This document shows, one piece after another, positions 25,502 through 33,675 of a stretch of DNA of 64,000 nucleotides. Positions within the stretch are counted from its first letter, which is position 1; every line of letters begins with the position of its first letter. The notes beneath the pieces are model-generated. The model was not told where the DNA came from and did not search any database. It saw only the letters and a program-made list of their open reading frames with translations. Source of the DNA: Caldilineae bacterium (GTDB lineage: Bacteria > Chloroflexota > Anaerolineae > JAAEKA01); NCBI GenBank assembly GCA_020634555.1, contig JACKBK010000011.1:35294-99293 (forward strand), given 5' to 3'. The translations under genes and the position numbers were made by a program.

Positions 25502-26872
25502 TTATGGTCCTACCAGCCAAAGATATGGCTTCTCGATGAAGTGTTTGACGCGCTGCAGGAAACGTGCAGCCGGGCCGCCATCCACCAGCCGATGGTCGAA
25601 GGTCAGGCTGAGGAACATCATGCGCCGGATAGCGACGCGCTCTGCATCGGCGTCCACGACGACCTGCTTTGCCACGATCCGTCCGACGCCAAGAATGGCG
25701 CACTCCGGCAGGTTGATGATCGGCGTGAACGCGTCGATTTCGTACATCCCCAGGTTGGTAATGGTGAACGTGCCGCCAGCCAGCTCGTCCGGTGAAACAC
25801 GGCCGGTTCGGGTCTTTTCGATCAGCACGGCCGACTCGCGGGCGATCTGGCGCAGCGATTTCGTTTGCACATTCCGCAGCACCGGCACCAGCAGCCCGCG
25901 GTCGGTATCGACTGCAACGCCGATGTTAACCGCCTCTGACTGGACGATGGTGTCGCCGTCGAAGCGGGCGTTGACCATGGGATGCTCACCCAATGCCTGG
26001 GCAGTCAGCTTGGCGAGGAGGTCGTTGTAGGAAGGAATGGGTGCGCCCGTGGTGTCGTCCTTCAACTGCTGACGCAGGCGAACCAACTCTGTGGCGTCAG
26101 CCTCGGTGGTGAGCGTGACAGCTGCCACCGTGTGCGCGCTGGTTGCCATGCGGTCGGCGATGATGCGACGAACTGTGGTGATAGGCAGGACGGCGCCGGC
26201 TGGTGTTACAGAAGGCTCAATTGCCGCAGGAACCCGCGCTGCCGCCTGCTTTGCCCGCTCGGCTTCTTCCTCGATGTCGGCGCGCATAAGCCGGCGGCCG
26301 GGACTTCGCGCCGCCAACTCGTCCACATCGACTCCCAGTTCGGCGGCCACGCGCCGGGCCAGCGGGCTGATGGCCGCAGGTAATTGGTCAGGCTGCTGCG
26401 CTATCTGTTCAGCAGCCTGACGCACGTCACGCTCCACGATCCGGCCGGTACGCCCACTGCCTTTAAGGCTGGTCCAGTCGACGCCCAACTCACGGGCGAT
26501 ACGGCGCGCGCGCGGGCTGATCGCCGGTGTCGCTTTTTCACCCGTTGCCGGTCCAGACGAAGCTGCCTCTGGCTCTTCTTCCACAGCCGGCTGCGCTGCT
26601 ACGTCGAAGCTGAACGTCGCCAGCTCGTCCGGGGCGACTAGATAGGCCAACAGCGTACCGACAGGGATCTCCTGGCCTGGCGAGGGCGAATCGGGGGGGA
26701 TGCGGAGGATGCCGCTCTCCAGCGCCTCGATCTCCTGAGTCGCCTTGTCCCCTTCAACGGTGAAGAGAAGTTCGCCCTCCACCACGTGGTCGCCATCCTT
26801 TTTCAGCCACTCCCCCAGTTGGCCGGTTTCCATGTTCCAGCCCAAGCGGGGCAGAACGACCTCAAATGGCAT
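25502..26872 (-). CDS. 2-oxoacid dehydrogenase E2 with two subunit-binding domains
   Basis: A dihydrolipoamide acyltransferase of about 456 residues. An N-terminal lipoyl domain carries the attachment lysine in VEGDKATQ (Lys43). Two peripheral-subunit-binding domains follow (ISPRARRIARELGVDW near 122, ISPLARRVAAELGVDV near 170), where one is usual. The catalytic domain ends with LTFDHRLVDGGPA. I chose the ATG at 26872 because GGAGG lies 5 bases upstream. It lies 19 bases after the fused E1 gene. The complex would turn a 2-keto acid, most simply the pyruvate released by the aldolase, into an acyl-CoA. No E3 gene is in the window. Confidence 0.93.
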   Translation of the reverse strand: MPFEVVLPRLGWNMETGQLGEWLKKDGDHVVEGELLFTVEGDKATQEIEALESGILRIPPDSPSPGQEIPVGTLLAYLVAPDELATFSFDVAAQPAVEEEPEAASSGPATGEKATPAISPRARRIARELGVDWTSLKGSGRTGRIVERDVRQAAEQIAQQPDQLPAAISPLARRVAAELGVDVDELAARSPGRRLMRADIEEEAERAKQAAARVPAAIEPSVTPAGAVLPITTVRRIIADRMATSAHTVAAVTLTTEADATELVRLRQQLKDDTTGAPIPSYNDLLAKLTAQALGEHPMVNARFDGDTIVQSEAVNIGVAVDTDRGLLVPVLRNVQTKSLRQIARESAVLIEKTRTGRVSPDELAGGTFTITNLGMYEIDAFTPIINLPECAILGVGRIVAKQVVVDADAERVAIRRMMFLSLTFDHRLVDGGPAARFLQRVKHFIEKPYLWLVGP

Positions 26873-26891
26873 GGTTACCTCCGATTGACCT

Positions 26892-28895
26892 TCACTCTGC
26901 CAGAAGCTCGCGCGCGGCCTGGACAATGGTCCTCACGTTCGGGACCACCGCTTCGTACAACGGCGGGCTGTACGGCGCCGGTGCAAAGAGACCGTTCACG
27001 CGGCGCACCGGTGCATCCAGATCGTCGAAGCCACGCTCCATGACCTGGGTCGCAATCTCTGCGCCGATGCCACACGGTGCAAAGTCCTCGTCCACCACCA
27101 GCAGGCGGCCTGTTTTATGCACCGACGCGAGAATGGTGTCGGTGTCCAGCGGCGCGACGGTGCGCGGATCGATTACTTCCGCGACGATTCCCTCCTGCGC
27201 CAGCAGTTCGGCGGCGTCCAGTGCCTGCTTCACCGTGAAGCCGATGCCGACGATGGTCAGATCAGTGCCGGCGCGGCGAATGGCCGCCTGCCCGAAGGGG
27301 ATCAGGTACTCGCCGTCCGGCACCGGCCCTTTGAGAGTCAACAGGTTCTTGTGCTCCAGAAACAGCACCGGATCGTCGGAACGGATCGCAGTTCGCAGCA
27401 GTCCCTTGGCATCGGCGGGCGTCGAGGGAATCACGACTCTGAAACCGGGGATATGCATGAACAACGGGTAGTAGTTGCCGGAATGATGGGCTGCGTTGGA
27501 TTGCGCCACGCCTACGCAACCGCGCACGACGATTGGCATCTTGATCCGGCCGCTGCTCATCCATTGCAGCTTGCACATCTGGTTGAGCATGTCACCAAAC
27601 GCATCGGCCAGGAAGTCGATGAACATGAAGTCCACGACGGGCCGCGTACCGGTGGCCGCCGCGCCGGTACACAGATTGGTGAACCCGCGCTCGGCGATGG
27701 GCGAATCGCGCAGCCGCTCCTCGCCGTAGAGGTCGTAAAGGCCGACCGTGGTGTTGAAGTTGCCGCCACGCGCTCCGATTCCTTCGCCGACGACGAAGAT
27801 GCGCGCGTCACGGGCCATTTCCTCGGCCAATGCCTCGCGCGCGGCATCGACAAAGGTAAGCTCGCGGCCACCGGAAGAAAGCTGCGGAGCAGCCGGTCCC
27901 GCGGGCACAGCCACCTCGCTGAAGACGTACCGGCTCACCGTGGCGGGATCCGGCATCGGGCTGGCTTCGGCAAAGCTGCCGGCCTCGTCGACGAGCGTCT
28001 TGATCTCGGCGTCGATGCTTGCCAGCTCGGACTCGATTGCACTGCCATCGGCCAGCAGCATATCGCGGTAGAGAGCGATGGGGTCACGCTCCCTCCAGGA
28101 CGCGACCTCTTCCTTGGTGCGGTAGCCGGCATCGCGCATTCCTTCGGCGTGGGCACGGGTGCGATAGGTGCGGCATTCGATCAACGTCGGACCGCCACCG
28201 GCGCGAGCGCGCGCCACGGCTGCACCGGCCGCCTCGTAGACCGCCGCCACGTCGTTTCCGTCGACGGCGACCCCAGGCAGCCCATACGCGGCGGCGCGCG
28301 AGGCGATGTTCGGGTTGCGCGTTGCCTTGTCAAGGGCTACTTCGGTGGCATACAGGTTGTTTTCGCACACGAAGACCACCGGCAGTTGCCAGGCCGTCGC
28401 CAGGTTGACACCTTCGTGGAATGCGCCGTTGTTCGTCGCGCCGTCGCCGAAGAACGCCACGCTGACGCCGCCGGTCTTGAGCAACATGGCCGAGTAGCCG
28501 CCGCCGGCGGCCAGGGTGATGCAAGGGCCGACGATACCGCTGGATCCCATGAAGCCGATCTCCGGTTTGAACAGGTGCATCGAGCCGCCGCGACCGCCTG
28601 AGCAGCCGGTCGCTCGTCCCAGCACTTCCGCAATCAGCTCGCGCGGTGGCACGCCTTTGGCCAGCGCGTGGCCGTGCCCGCGATGGGTGCTGAACACCGT
28701 GTCGTCGTCGTTCAAATGGGCGCACACACCGGTCGCGACCGCTTCCTCGCCGATGTAGGTGTGTACGCCGCCGTAGACCTTGCCCGCCGCGTAGAACTTG
28801 ACAAGCTGTTCCTCGGTGCGGCGGATGAGCACCATGGTGCGGTAGAGCGCGAGCCGTTGGTCCTTTGACTGTTGTGCGATCAGATTCTCTGACAT
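26892..28895 (-). CDS. Fused E1 alpha-beta 2-oxoacid dehydrogenase
   Basis: A 667-residue protein joining both halves of a thiamine-diphosphate E1. The alpha part (about 1-325) has the ThDP motif GDG at 150-152 through NN at 179-180. The beta part starts near 345 with LTFVDAAREALAEEMARD and has VVGEGIG, FMFIDFLADAF and the transketolase C-terminal domain (LLVVDEDFAPCGIGAEIA). The halves most resemble pyruvate or acetoin dehydrogenase E1. The reading frame extends further upstream, but the ATG at 28895 with GAGG 5 bases before it starts the domain exactly. It is encoded between an SDR (7 bases) and E2 (19 bases). Confidence 0.93.
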   Translation of the reverse strand: MSENLIAQQSKDQRLALYRTMVLIRRTEEQLVKFYAAGKVYGGVHTYIGEEAVATGVCAHLNDDDTVFSTHRGHGHALAKGVPPRELIAEVLGRATGCSGGRGGSMHLFKPEIGFMGSSGIVGPCITLAAGGGYSAMLLKTGGVSVAFFGDGATNNGAFHEGVNLATAWQLPVVFVCENNLYATEVALDKATRNPNIASRAAAYGLPGVAVDGNDVAAVYEAAGAAVARARAGGGPTLIECRTYRTRAHAEGMRDAGYRTKEEVASWRERDPIALYRDMLLADGSAIESELASIDAEIKTLVDEAGSFAEASPMPDPATVSRYVFSEVAVPAGPAAPQLSSGGRELTFVDAAREALAEEMARDARIFVVGEGIGARGGNFNTTVGLYDLYGEERLRDSPIAERGFTNLCTGAAATGTRPVVDFMFIDFLADAFGDMLNQMCKLQWMSSGRIKMPIVVRGCVGVAQSNAAHHSGNYYPLFMHIPGFRVVIPSTPADAKGLLRTAIRSDDPVLFLEHKNLLTLKGPVPDGEYLIPFGQAAIRRAGTDLTIVGIGFTVKQALDAAELLAQEGIVAEVIDPRTVAPLDTDTILASVHKTGRLLVVDEDFAPCGIGAEIATQVMERGFDDLDAPVRRVNGLFAPAPYSPPLYEAVVPNVRTIVQAARELLAE

Positions 28896-28902
28896 GGGTA
28901 CC

Positions 28903-29706
28903 TCATGCCTCCCTGCGGCCGATAGTGCCGTTGGCGCCCATGGCCAGATTGCCGCCATCCATCCCGAATACTGAGCCGGTAATAAAGCTCGATGCGTCAG
29001 AGGCCAGGAATATGACCAGCCCCTTGATGTCGTCGGGGACACCCAGCCGGCCTGCCGGAATGCCGCGCAGAAACCGCTCGCGCAGTCCGGGCGTGTTGTC
29101 CATGCGGACATCGAAGCCGGGGTTGGTGATCTGGGCGGGGGCGATGGCGTTGACGCGCACGCCGCGATCCGCCCACTCGGTGCTAAGCTCGCGGGTCATC
29201 TGAATCACGCCCGCCTGGCCGACGCTGTAGGCGAAGTTGCCGCGCCCCAGCGCCCGAACCCCGCCGATGGAGGACATGTTGATGATGCTGCCCTTGCCGC
29301 TTGCCAGCATGCGCCGTCCGGCCTCCTGGCACGAGACAAACTTGCTTACGAGGGTGGCGTTGATCACCTTGGTAAAGTGTTCGAGCGTGATCTCCTCCGG
29401 GTGGCCCAGGATGTTGGCGCCCGGGATGTTGGCGACGATGTCGATCTGGCCGAATTCCCGGTCCACTTGCTGGTACATGGCCCGGATCTGCGCTTCATTC
29501 CACACGTCGTAGACCGCAGGAACGACCTTCCGGCCTAGTTGACGAATCACATCGGCTGTGTCGAGCAAGCCCGATTCGTTGATGTCCGTGATGAGCAAGT
29601 CGGCGCCGGCCTCTGCCAGCGCAATGGCCGCCGCGCGACCCATGTTTTGGGCTGCGCCGGATACCAGGGCTACGCGGCCGGAAAGCTCAAAAAGGGGATG
29701 AAACAT
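28903..29706 (-). CDS. SDR-family protein lacking the catalytic lysine
   Basis: A 267-residue short-chain dehydrogenase/reductase fold. The NAD site is LVSGAAQNMGRAAAIALA and the catalytic Ser is in IINMSSIGG. The active-site motif, normally YxxxK, reads YSVGQ: the codon is CAG, so Lys is replaced by Gln. The usual NNAG reads NIPGAN. The C-terminus (FGMDGGNLAMG) is normal. The enzyme may be altered in mechanism or inactive, or may bind a partner. It is followed by the fused E1 gene after 7 bases and is the second of three SDR genes in the operon. Confidence 0.88.
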   Translation of the reverse strand: MFHPLFELSGRVALVSGAAQNMGRAAAIALAEAGADLLITDINESGLLDTADVIRQLGRKVVPAVYDVWNEAQIRAMYQQVDREFGQIDIVANIPGANILGHPEEITLEHFTKVINATLVSKFVSCQEAGRRMLASGKGSIINMSSIGGVRALGRGNFAYSVGQAGVIQMTRELSTEWADRGVRVNAIAPAQITNPGFDVRMDNTPGLRERFLRGIPAGRLGVPDDIKGLVIFLASDASSFITGSVFGMDGGNLAMGANGTIGRREA

Positions 29707-29754
29707 GCATGTCTCCTGTGGATGTAGTGAATCGGTGTGCCGATCCCTTGCCAG

Positions 29755-30903
29755 CTAGCGCGACGCTTTCACACCACCGCCGACCTGCGCGCGTTTCACC
29801 TCAGCAAGCACTGCTCGCTCGTCGACCATCGTGATGTCGCCTGGCGTTTCCTGAACCAGAATGCCGTGCGCCGCGCCCCATTGAACTGCTGTCGCCAGAT
29901 CCTTACCCTTAAGCAGGGCAGCCAGCACGCCCGACATGAACGAATCGCCGCCGCCGGTCCGATCCGCGATGGGGATATCCGTGCGCAGCGGCGCAACGCA
30001 GAAGGTGTCCGAGGCGCAATCGTAGAGCACGGCGCCCCAACTGATCGTGTCCGCGTTGGTGGCGCCGCGCCACTGCGTGCCGATCAGGCTGAGATTGGCA
30101 AAGTCGCGCGCTACCTGGCGCACGGTAGCCTTGTATGCCTCCAGCCATTCGTCGAACGGCGCCTTGGAGGAAACCTGAGTCTCGTAGCCCAGTGCATCGC
30201 TCAGGTCCGAGTCGTTGCCGACAAGAAAACCCAGATAGGGTGCGATGGTCTGGTTGATCTCGCGGGCGCGCGCTTTGTTCGGCTCGACTTTCGACCGGTA
30301 GTTCAAGTCGGCGGCAACGAAGGTGCCGTGCTCATTGGCCTTCTTGACAGCTTCGATCGCCAGGCCGGCCGAGGTGGGTGAGATCAGCGTGTAGATGCCG
30401 CCGGTGCTGAAGACCCGTACTCCTTCGCCTCCGAACAGTGCGTCCCAATCGACGTCGCCTTCCCGCAACTCGCGGGCTGCCGTGTGGGCGCGATAGTACA
30501 GTGTGTTGGAAGGGACAATGCCTTTGCCGGCATAGGTAAAGTTGACGCCGTTCATCAGCGTCCCCTTCTGGTCGGTGGTGAAGCGCCCGCCGTCGTTCAG
30601 GGTGTTGAACCAGATGATCTTGCTGGTATCCACGCCGGCCGCGCGCAGCTGGTTGCGGATGTTGACGCCGATGTGATCGTCCACCAGGGCGGTCAGGACA
30701 GCCGTGCGCAATCCGAAGGTGTACGCCAACCCGCAAGCAACGTTGGTTTCGCCGCCGCCCTGGAAGATGCGCATCTCACGCGCCAGCGCGGTGGGAACGT
30801 CGAACGGATCGAGACGCAGCATTACTTCGCCCAGCGCCACGCCGTCATAGCGGCACGTGTCCGCCGGTTTGATCTCGCTGAAAGTTACGATGTGTTGAGG
30901 CAT
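29755..30903 (-). CDS. PfkB-family sugar kinase, KDG kinase-like
   Basis: A ribokinase-like (PfkB) kinase of about 382 residues. Near the N-terminus it has GEVMLRLDPF and FQGGGETNVACGLA, and near the C-terminus DRTGGGDSFMSGVLA with the catalytic Asp. This start pattern is typical of 2-keto-3-deoxygluconate kinases (KdgK), which phosphorylate KDG to KDPG, the substrate of the aldolase encoded at 20280-20960. The protein is longer than the usual 310-340 residues. The ATG at 30903 was preferred over a TTG at 30945; its ribosome binding site is weak. Confidence 0.85.
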   Translation of the reverse strand: MPQHIVTFSEIKPADTCRYDGVALGEVMLRLDPFDVPTALAREMRIFQGGGETNVACGLAYTFGLRTAVLTALVDDHIGVNIRNQLRAAGVDTSKIIWFNTLNDGGRFTTDQKGTLMNGVNFTYAGKGIVPSNTLYYRAHTAARELREGDVDWDALFGGEGVRVFSTGGIYTLISPTSAGLAIEAVKKANEHGTFVAADLNYRSKVEPNKARAREINQTIAPYLGFLVGNDSDLSDALGYETQVSSKAPFDEWLEAYKATVRQVARDFANLSLIGTQWRGATNADTISWGAVLYDCASDTFCVAPLRTDIPIADRTGGGDSFMSGVLAALLKGKDLATAVQWGAAHGILVQETPGDITMVDERAVLAEVKRAQVGGGVKASR

Positions 30904-30952
30904 ATGCTCGTTCCCGGATGCTCCTTGATGACCTCCGGTGTGCAAGGAAGTA

Positions 30953-32041
30953 TCAAATTCCTAAATCCAGGTTGAACTGCGCCGGGTCGATGCCCACATC
31001 CTCTGCAAGACCACGCAGGCTGGCGAGGACGTCCGGTGGCAGGTCGATGCCCTGGGCCAACGCAGAGTCACGCCTTTCAAGTTCAATCTCGCCGGGCAGG
31101 TAGATGCGGTCGGCGCCCTTGGCCAACGGCGCGCTCTTGATCTCCCGGATCATGCCGTCCATGCGGCCTTTGAACTCGCCCAGCGGCATGATCTGGCCGA
31201 CGTCGATGGCGATAAAGGCGTGGCCCTCGTTGGTCGGCTCGGGCGAGTCTATCACCCAGCTGTTCACCTCGCTCATGACAGCCGCACCGGTGAGAACCGC
31301 AGTGAGGATTTCAACCATCACAGCAAGGCCGTATCCCTTGTGTCCAGCCATTGGCAACTGAACGGCCTTTTCCGGAAAATCGCTGTAATCGCTGGTAGGC
31401 AGGCCGTCTTCGTCGACCAGCCAGTTGTCGGGAATCGGGGTGCCGAGACTCTTGGCGGCATAGATCTTCGTGGCCGCCACCGCGCTCGTCGCAATGTCCA
31501 GGTAGACAGATCTTTCCGCGCCTGCAGGCGCGGCATAGGCGATGGGATTGGTGCCCAGCACCCTGCCCTTAGAACCCGGCACGGTCATGCATGGATCGAC
31601 GTTGCACATGGATAGCCCAAACATGTCGTTGCGCGCGGCCAGGTTAGCGTAGAAGCCGGCGGCGCCGTAGTGGCTGCTGTGCCGGACGCCGACGTAGCCA
31701 ATGCCACAAGCCCGCGCCTTTTGCATGGCCAGCTCCATCGAGCGATAAGACACGGCCGGCGGCATGGCGTAGTGAGCGTCCACAATCGCCCAGGCCGGCC
31801 CTTCCGCGGCAATTTCTTCGTGGGCGGTTGCGCTCAGCCTGCCATCGCGCACATTCTTCAACAAGCCCCGCAGTTGGCGGGTGCCGTGGGTGAAGGTGCC
31901 GAGAGTATCCGTAGTGACGAGCACCTCAGCCGTCAGCCGGGCGTCCTCGTCGCTCAAGCCGCTTTTTTGCATCGTGGCAATGCAGAACGCCGTCAGATTC
32001 GCTGCGGTCACAGCAGCGATGTTTGCGTGTTTTTGCTCCAC
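30953..32041 (-). CDS. Ldh/YiaK-family NAD(P)-dependent oxidoreductase
   Basis: A 362-residue member of the malate/L-lactate/2,3-diketogulonate dehydrogenase family (Ldh_2), unrelated to Rossmann enzymes. Conserved blocks are THGTRQLRG, VRHSSHYGAAGFYA with the catalytic His, GTNPIAYAAPAG and MAGHKGYGLAVMVEIL. YiaK-like members reduce 2-keto sugar acids. The start is GTG at 32041 with AGGAGG 4 bases upstream; the longer open frame upstream overlaps the next gene. It is flanked by SDR and KDG kinase genes, so a keto-sugar-acid reductase or dehydrogenase is likely. Confidence 0.9.
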   Translation of the reverse strand: MEQKHANIAAVTAANLTAFCIATMQKSGLSDEDARLTAEVLVTTDTLGTFTHGTRQLRGLLKNVRDGRLSATAHEEIAAEGPAWAIVDAHYAMPPAVSYRSMELAMQKARACGIGYVGVRHSSHYGAAGFYANLAARNDMFGLSMCNVDPCMTVPGSKGRVLGTNPIAYAAPAGAERSVYLDIATSAVAATKIYAAKSLGTPIPDNWLVDEDGLPTSDYSDFPEKAVQLPMAGHKGYGLAVMVEILTAVLTGAAVMSEVNSWVIDSPEPTNEGHAFIAIDVGQIMPLGEFKGRMDGMIREIKSAPLAKGADRIYLPGEIELERRDSALAQGIDLPPDVLASLRGLAEDVGIDPAQFNLDLGI

Positions 32042-32097
32042 AATTCCTCCTGATTCCTGTTTTCCAGGCGAATTGAATGGCGATTTTCTTGACATGT

Positions 32098-32883
32098 CTA
32101 CCAAATCGTCGTGCCGCCGTCCATCACCACCAGGCTGCCGGTCATGAAGGACGATGCGTGCGAGGCCAGATACACCACCAATCCCTTGATCTCCTCTTCC
32201 TCGCCGTAGCGTTTCATAGGTGTGTTGGCGATGATTCGCTCCATGATCTCCGGGTAATTCCGGCTGGCTGCGGTCTGCGCTGTCAACATAGTGCCGGGGG
32301 CGATCGCGTTGACCCGGATCCCGTAGGGCGCCCAATCGGCAGCCATGCCGCGGGTCAACTGGGCGACTCCTGCCTTGGCGACACAGTAAGGCACGTTGTG
32401 GCGGGGTGCGATGTTGCTGATCACCAGCGCATTGATCGACGCCATGTTGATGATGACGCCGCCCTCGCCGCGGTCGATCATATGCCGCGCCACCCGTTTG
32501 CCGACGTAGAACATGGACGAAAGGTTGGTATCCATCATCTTGCGCCAGGCATCGTCGGGTTCCTCGTCCAGCGCCAGCCCGTCGGATGACATACCGGCGT
32601 TGTTGACCAGGATATCGATCTTGCCCAGTTGGGCGACGACCTGATTGATGAAAGTCTCGATCTCGTCGGTTCGCGTTACATCCACTCGACCGAAGAACGC
32701 GCGACGGCCCCGCTCTGTCAGTTCCGTTACCACGCGCGACCCTCCTTCCTCCAGCAAGTCGCAGATGGCTACATCCGCGCCGGCCTCGGCCAGCGCCAGC
32801 GCCATCTGTCGTCCCAGCCCGCGGGCGCCGCCGGTCACGATAGCGACCTGGCCGGTAAGGTCAAAGAGTTCCAGTACGTTCAT
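32098..32883 (-). CDS. SDR-family dehydrogenase (gluconate 5-dehydrogenase-like)
   Basis: A 261-residue classical SDR with all catalytic elements. The cofactor site is AIVTGGARGLGRQMALALA, with NNAG in ILVNNAGMSS. The catalytic Ser is in INMASINAL and the Tyr-Lys pair in YCVAKAGVAQL. The C-terminus GSLVVMDGGTTIW is typical of sugar-acid dehydrogenases related to gluconate 5-dehydrogenase or KduD. It probably oxidises or reduces a sugar acid or sugar. It lies within the operon, 65 bases after the transaldolase-type gene and 56 before the Ldh-type gene. Confidence 0.9.
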   Translation of the reverse strand: MNVLELFDLTGQVAIVTGGARGLGRQMALALAEAGADVAICDLLEEGGSRVVTELTERGRRAFFGRVDVTRTDEIETFINQVVAQLGKIDILVNNAGMSSDGLALDEEPDDAWRKMMDTNLSSMFYVGKRVARHMIDRGEGGVIINMASINALVISNIAPRHNVPYCVAKAGVAQLTRGMAADWAPYGIRVNAIAPGTMLTAQTAASRNYPEIMERIIANTPMKRYGEEEEIKGLVVYLASHASSFMTGSLVVMDGGTTIW

Positions 32884-32948
32884 GGCATCATCTCGCGGAA
32901 TTGGCAGGTGAGTGGACTAAGTTTTGTCTCGGCCACCGCAAGACCAGC

Positions 32949-33620
32949 CTATCCTTCGGGCCAGGTCTTGTCCCCGAACGTTCCCTGCCAGCTTTTCATG
33001 AACCCAGTCAGCCGCAGATCGGTGAAGGAATGTTCGTAGAGAAGTTGCATGAACTGCATCCGCAGCGTGCAGATGTCAGCGCCGGCCACAGCAACCTCGC
33101 CGAACAGCCGGGGATAACGACCGCAGGCCAGAATCTTGGTCTTGAAGCCGTAGTTGGTGTAGATCTGGCGGATCGGAGCAATCATGTCGTGCGACACATC
33201 TTCGGCCTGATCCAGCGGACCGTTGAAGATGGCAGCGATGTCGGCGCCCGCTTTGGCAGCCATGTATGCCTGCGCAACAGATGCAATCGCCGTCACGGCC
33301 AGTTCTATGTCAGGCAGTTCCGCCTTGAGCTGCTGAAGCGCCTGCAGGCCGGCAATGCTGGCCGGAAGCTTGACAATGATCTGGTCCGAGAAAGCGTGCA
33401 GCCAGCGTGCCTGGCGGATCATCGGGACCGGGTCGTGCCAGCCAATGACCTGCACCAGCACCGGCCCCGGTGAGGCCTCCACTACCGCGCTCAGTGTCTT
33501 CTCCATATCTGGTCCGGCTGCAGAGATCAGGCCAGGATTGGTTGTCACACCCGAAAGCAGTCCCCACTCCCGCACTTCCAAGATCTCCTTGGGATTGGAG
33601 CTGTCCAGAAAAAGGTCCAT
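32949..33620 (-). CDS. Transaldolase/fructose-6-phosphate-aldolase family protein
   Basis: A 223-residue small transaldolase-type barrel. LFLDSSNPKEI and SGVTTNPGLI form the family opening, and the Schiff-base lysine is Lys84 in IIVKLPAS. The length matches the TalC/MipB group (about 215-220 residues), which includes fructose-6-phosphate aldolase and the SF-type transaldolases. The usual Tyr and Gln positions near the end differ enough that I do not assign a substrate. In an operon with an FGGY kinase it could cleave or rearrange a ketose phosphate. Confidence 0.85.
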   Translation of the reverse strand: MDLFLDSSNPKEILEVREWGLLSGVTTNPGLISAAGPDMEKTLSAVVEASPGPVLVQVIGWHDPVPMIRQARWLHAFSDQIIVKLPASIAGLQALQQLKAELPDIELAVTAIASVAQAYMAAKAGADIAAIFNGPLDQAEDVSHDMIAPIRQIYTNYGFKTKILACGRYPRLFGEVAVAGADICTLRMQFMQLLYEHSFTDLRLTGFMKSWQGTFGDKTWPEG

Positions 33621-33675
33621 GGAGTTATCTCCTCAGTTAGGACGAATGATCCAAGAGTTGTCCAGTGCATCGGCA

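Noticed and set aside
27117..28601. A 494-codon plus-strand frame opposite the E1 gene
   Set aside because: Antisense shadow of the fused E1; composition is His/Gly/Arg/Val-rich with no family features.
28896..29111. Longer N-terminus for the fused E1
   Set aside because: The extra residues overlap the SDR gene and resemble no dehydrogenase; the ATG at 28895 has a ribosome binding site.
32042..32335. Longer N-terminus for the Ldh-type gene
   Set aside because: The extension overlaps the next SDR gene in another frame, while GTG at 32041 has a strong ribosome binding site and fits the family start.
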